From Gymnorhina tibicen (lineage: Eukaryota; Chordata; Aves; Passeriformes; Artamidae), in contig VXAZ01001670.1 in assembly GCA_013399875.1 (NCBI GenBank), positions 2,644,108 through 2,708,107 of the forward strand: a stretch of DNA of 64,000 bases. Direction: 5' to 3'. Below the pieces are notes generated by a model. The model saw nothing but the letters and a program-made list of their open reading frames with translations, searched no databases and was not told where the DNA came from. This document shows, piece by piece, positions 60,771 to 64,000 of this stretch (positions within the stretch are counted from its first letter, which is position 1; each line of letters opens with the position of its first letter). Position numbers and translations under genes: made by a program.

Positions 60771-60891
60771 ATAACTGACTCAGCTGGGCACATCCTGTAT
60801 GCCAAGGAGGATGCCACCAAGGGCAAGTTTGCCTTCACCACTGAAGACTATGATATGTTTGAGGCCTGCTTTGAGAGCAAGCTTCCTGTGG
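60771..60891 (+). CDS. TMED10: TMED10 coding exon 2 (p24 family cargo receptor, partial gene)
   Basis: The exon encodes [20 protein letters not shown] followed by [20 protein letters not shown] plus one base: 121 bases, entering in phase 0 and leaving in phase 1 (G|GTAAGT). It is the middle part of the luminal GOLD domain of TMED10 (p24 delta-1, TMP21). TMED10 is a type I membrane protein of COPI and COPII vesicles that binds cargo such as GPI-anchored proteins. The Cys of EACFES is the conserved GOLD-domain cysteine that pairs with one encoded by exon 1. The acceptor is TCTCTTACAG. Exon 1 is not visible, and the coiled-coil, transmembrane and KKLIE-type tail exons are beyond the window. The exon end LPV(G) looks longer than the mammalian form. 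Confidence 0.95.
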
Positions 60892-63800
60892 GTAAGTGAA
60901 ATGAAGGATGTGCTGGCTATTTCTAGCTTCTGATCAAGTTCACGTAGATACGTGGATTAGGAATACGAGTAAAGTGATTCTGAGTGTGGTCCACAGAACA
61001 CTTTTTGACTTTTAAAGCTGATCTTCAGAAGGTTGTGGCCAGTCTCACTACAGAACATCTGCTGTCTGTGTTGCATTTGAAGTAAAGTAATCCACTGTGG
61101 CTGTTGTGGAGAGCACTTGGGTTTCCTCTGAAAGAGGAATCAGGCATTCCTCCCGCAGAGGTCACCACAGTTGCAATGAGTGGCAATACCAGTGAGCAAA
61201 CCACACTTCTTTTTCCAGTTTCATGCTTCTTCCCATCTTGCAGTCAAGCCAGGACAGAGCTGGATGCCATCATCTCCAGGACCTGTCTTTCACCCCAGCA
61301 GGCCATTTCTTCCCCATTTGGTAGAATGCCACAATGTGTTCTTGGCAGCTATCCTGTGATAGGTTGACAACCATTTTATGAGGTTGGACTGTGCGTGTAT
61401 AGGGAATGTGTCCTTGATTTGCACCCACAACTATCCTTGAAGTGGTCAATAAAGGGAAGGGGAAATGAGCAGGACGTCAGCTTTGCATTTGTGCTACAAG
61501 GATGGTTGCCTAACAGTTGCTGAGGCTTGTTTCCTGTTAGTGTGACGCTTGTACTGCTTTGAATGCCTGTGCTCAACTTCAGGACAACGTGCTGAAAGCG
61601 GGCTCTAGTCTCATCAGTGGTGATGTGAGTGCACGCAAGTTTGTAGGTGCTACATCTTTTCATGGTTACTGTCAGAGTTCTGCTCCCTGGGCTCAGTTTT
61701 TCTTAGGTCTTATCTTAAAAGATCCGAGAGTGCTTCACAGAGCCTTTACTAGCAGCATTCCTCATATCAGTTGAAATTCAGCTGCTGTTTTGCTGTTTCG
61801 GCTCCATGTGTAAGATGCAAATAGTTTGGAAGTTGAAGAGAACTTTACAGAAAGAGAAGGCTATATTCTTTGCTGGGACTGGGAGGGATCTGGCTTGTAA
61901 CACCTCTTCTATGGTATTTTACAGATAAAATAGTGACCACAAATGCTCAGGATTATGTTTTTATTTTACTCCAAAGGTAGGACTTCAAAATGTTCCTTAA
62001 CATATTGAGACAGGCACTAGTGACTCATCTGGGAGTCACTCATGCTATTTACTTTCCAACACCTGGGTATTTGAGAAGTCTCCAGACAGTCCTGCAGATC
62101 TTTTCATAGCTTCCATGTGATCACACACTGAAGTGGGGAAGGTTTCTTTCTTTAGTTGTGTCTAGACTCTTAGTTGGGTGCTTTTGAGCAGAGGCTTCTT
62201 GCCTAGACTGAGCCCCTTACAACTGTTTTGATTGTAGCAAATGTTTGTTCCCTGACTCCTTTGTTGCAAGTTTGTTTTAAAGCTTTCAATACTGTTGAGG
62301 ATTAAGTATTTCTAAACTCAGCTTCTACCTTGATGACCTGTGGGGCACTGAGGTGCCAAAATCTAGAGCTTATCAACTGAGCAGCTGGATTGTCTTCTGG
62401 AGGCTTTCTTTTTGGGGCTTTCTTTTTGGATCCAGGTGCCCCAAATTCCGCCTAGAGTATCTCCAGATTTCCCATGTCTGTGCTGGAAGTCAAGGAAGTA
62501 TTAAAGTAAGGGATGTGGCACTGTGCGGCTTGATCTTCTACAGGACTTGGTTAAGGTACTTAGAAAGAAGTAACCACGTCACAAGGAGGTACCTTGTTTC
62601 CTCTCTAGGGTCAGCATTGGAGTGGGGGCACTTACCAAGTCTGTTTAATTTCCATGTTTCTCTTTAAAGGTTAGGGGTTTTTTCCCAGTCTCATCAAATT
62701 AGTAGTCAGGACTTACAGCAGCAGCCAAGGAGGATGTTTGTGGAGTACTGGAAGAGACAGACTGTTGGTAGAGGAAACCTAGAGCTGTTGGATCTGAGGG
62801 GTCCAAGCAACTGGGATTTCTCAATCCCTAACCACAGAAATGAGGAAGAGGAAGTGAGAAGGAGAGTCTATGTCAAAGGTTCACCTTATCAGAGTTGGAG
62901 GAGTTCTTAGGGTGCTTCTTGGAGCTGTGGGTATTTGCATGATGGGCTTTTTACCCTCTTCCAGGCAGAATGGTCCTGTCTTCCTGACCAGTGCTCTGTT
63001 CCCAGGCACATTTACTCTCCCACGATAAACTAATCTCAGATTAAGAGCCTGGCCTCACTGCATTCTCCCTCTAAGGCTCTTCTGTGTACTAATCTTTAAT
63101 TGTATGCTCCTTGTGTAATCCTTCTCTTCCCAAACTTTCTTAGGAGTGTTAGGACTCATTTTTTCTGGAATTCCTGTGGGAAAACTTTCTGATGTTCAGT
63201 TCAACCGTCCTGCTTTTCTACTGACTGCAAATTAAGAGCTCCCCTAATTTCCCAGGAAACAGTTCAGTGCTCATGTGAGATGACCTCTTGAAGACCTGAG
63301 GAATGTAGGTATCAGTTTAGTTCATGGTCTCTGAATCTTGACTGTTTTTCTCTTTGCTGCTGATCCAGCCTGCTCTGGTGAGCCTTGGCTGCAGGAGAAG
63401 CAAGGGGTTTCTGAGGATCTGATGAGTGTGAAGGGAGCTGCCTTGGGCTTAGTAAACTTACAGTAGAGCAGCTTGAGTTTTTCCCTGCCAGTTCCTGACA
63501 ACATTAACCTCTTGCAAAATGTCTCCTCTCCATCCCTTTGCCCCTGGCAGCTTTAAGGTTTCTGGTTTCTTACTGCCTCTTGGCAGCTCTCCCTTCCAGT
63601 CTCGCAAATTAATTCTTCTAGTTCTGTTCTTCTGTTCACTGGCCTTTTCATATTTCTCATCTCTTCCTGCAAGCTTCAGCTCTTAACTCAAGTTGCTATA
63701 ATTTGAGCAGCGTTAAAAAAACCTCTCACTGAACTGTGTGCTGTGAAGTTTTTTCTGCAGCTACTGTTGTCTGTCCTGCCTGCCTGTCTCCACGCATGCT

Positions 63801-64000
63801 GGTAACATGTGGCATAAGCGGTCAAAACTTGTGGTTGGGGAAAGGAGTACCGGGGGGTTGTGTACAACCTGTCTGTTAAAGAACAGTGCTGGGACTTCAG
63901 GGGTTTCTTACAGTAACCCGTCTTTTATAAGAAAACAACAAAACTCTATCCTAATCATAATTAACTGTTGGGCTCTTATATAGTGCTTTCCCATAAGGAA
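60892..64000 (+). other. TMED10: TMED10 intron 2, running past the window edge
   Basis: No further TMED10 exon was found, so intron 2 exceeds 3.1 kb. A 14-bp tandem duplication (GGCTTTCTTTTTGG) lies at 62402-62429 and an AP-1 consensus TGACTCA at 62021-62027. No mobile element was recognised. Confidence 0.7.
62402..62429. repeat. 14-bp perfect tandem duplication
   Basis: Two adjacent exact copies of GGCTTTCTTTTTGG within the TMED10 intron. Confidence 0.85.

Overview
The window is avian nuclear genomic DNA, from a bird close to or within the passerine/neoavian group. Three things show this: a four-exon FOS gene with bird-like residues, CR1 LINE fragments on both strands, and the 3' part of an ERV-L-like LTR of the type abundant in passerine genomes. 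It looks like a short-read assembly, because all four N gaps and one single N fall inside CpG-rich islands.

Only two protein-coding genes can be supported. FOS lies on the minus strand (transcript about 30858-33557). It has four coding exons giving 370 residues, a 3'UTR with the classic AU-rich instability element, and a promoter that keeps the SIE, TCF/CArG (SRE), AP-1-like, CRE and TATA series. TMED10 (p24 cargo receptor) lies on the plus strand and is partial. Exon 2 is at 60771-60891, exon 1 was not found and is most likely lost in or near the assembly gap at 56636-56748, and later exons lie beyond the right edge. The FOS/TMED10 neighbourhood, in opposite orientations, matches the order known from other vertebrates (TMED10-FOS-JDP2). 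JDP2 would be expected beyond FOS on the left, but no JDP2 coding exon was recognised.

Layout. 1-14.5 kb: no recognisable genes. 14.5-15.4 kb: CR1 LINE 3' end on the minus strand. 15.4-15.9 kb: CpG island with a gap. 19.8-20.4 and 21.8-22.0 kb: older CR1 pieces. 20.5-20.8 kb: small CpG island. 26.2-27.5 kb: very old L3/CR1-like LINE remnant. 28.0-28.5 kb: CpG island with CArG, ETS, CRE-half and NRF1 motifs, an unassigned promoter 2.4 kb beyond the FOS 3' end. 30.9-33.9 kb: FOS and its promoter. 34-40.4 kb: FOS upstream flank. 40.4-40.7 kb: ERV-L-like LTR fused to a CpG island with the largest gap. 41.3 kb: GGAT microsatellite. 42.0-42.3 kb: CpG island with a G-quadruplex run. 42.3-56.5 kb: non-coding, becoming AT-rich to the right. 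56.6-57.0 kb: CpG island, likely the TMED10 promoter. 57-64 kb: TMED10 introns around exon 2.

Almost all open reading frames over 60 codons are chance frames in non-coding DNA or lie antisense to FOS. The most interesting leads are the unassigned immediate-early-like promoter at 28.2 kb, an intron-1 CRE/AP-1/TATA-like cluster in FOS, duplicated CCACGCGTGA motifs next to a TGACGTG core in the presumed TMED10 island, and the hidden TMED10 first exon. I did not find a clearly novel biological system.
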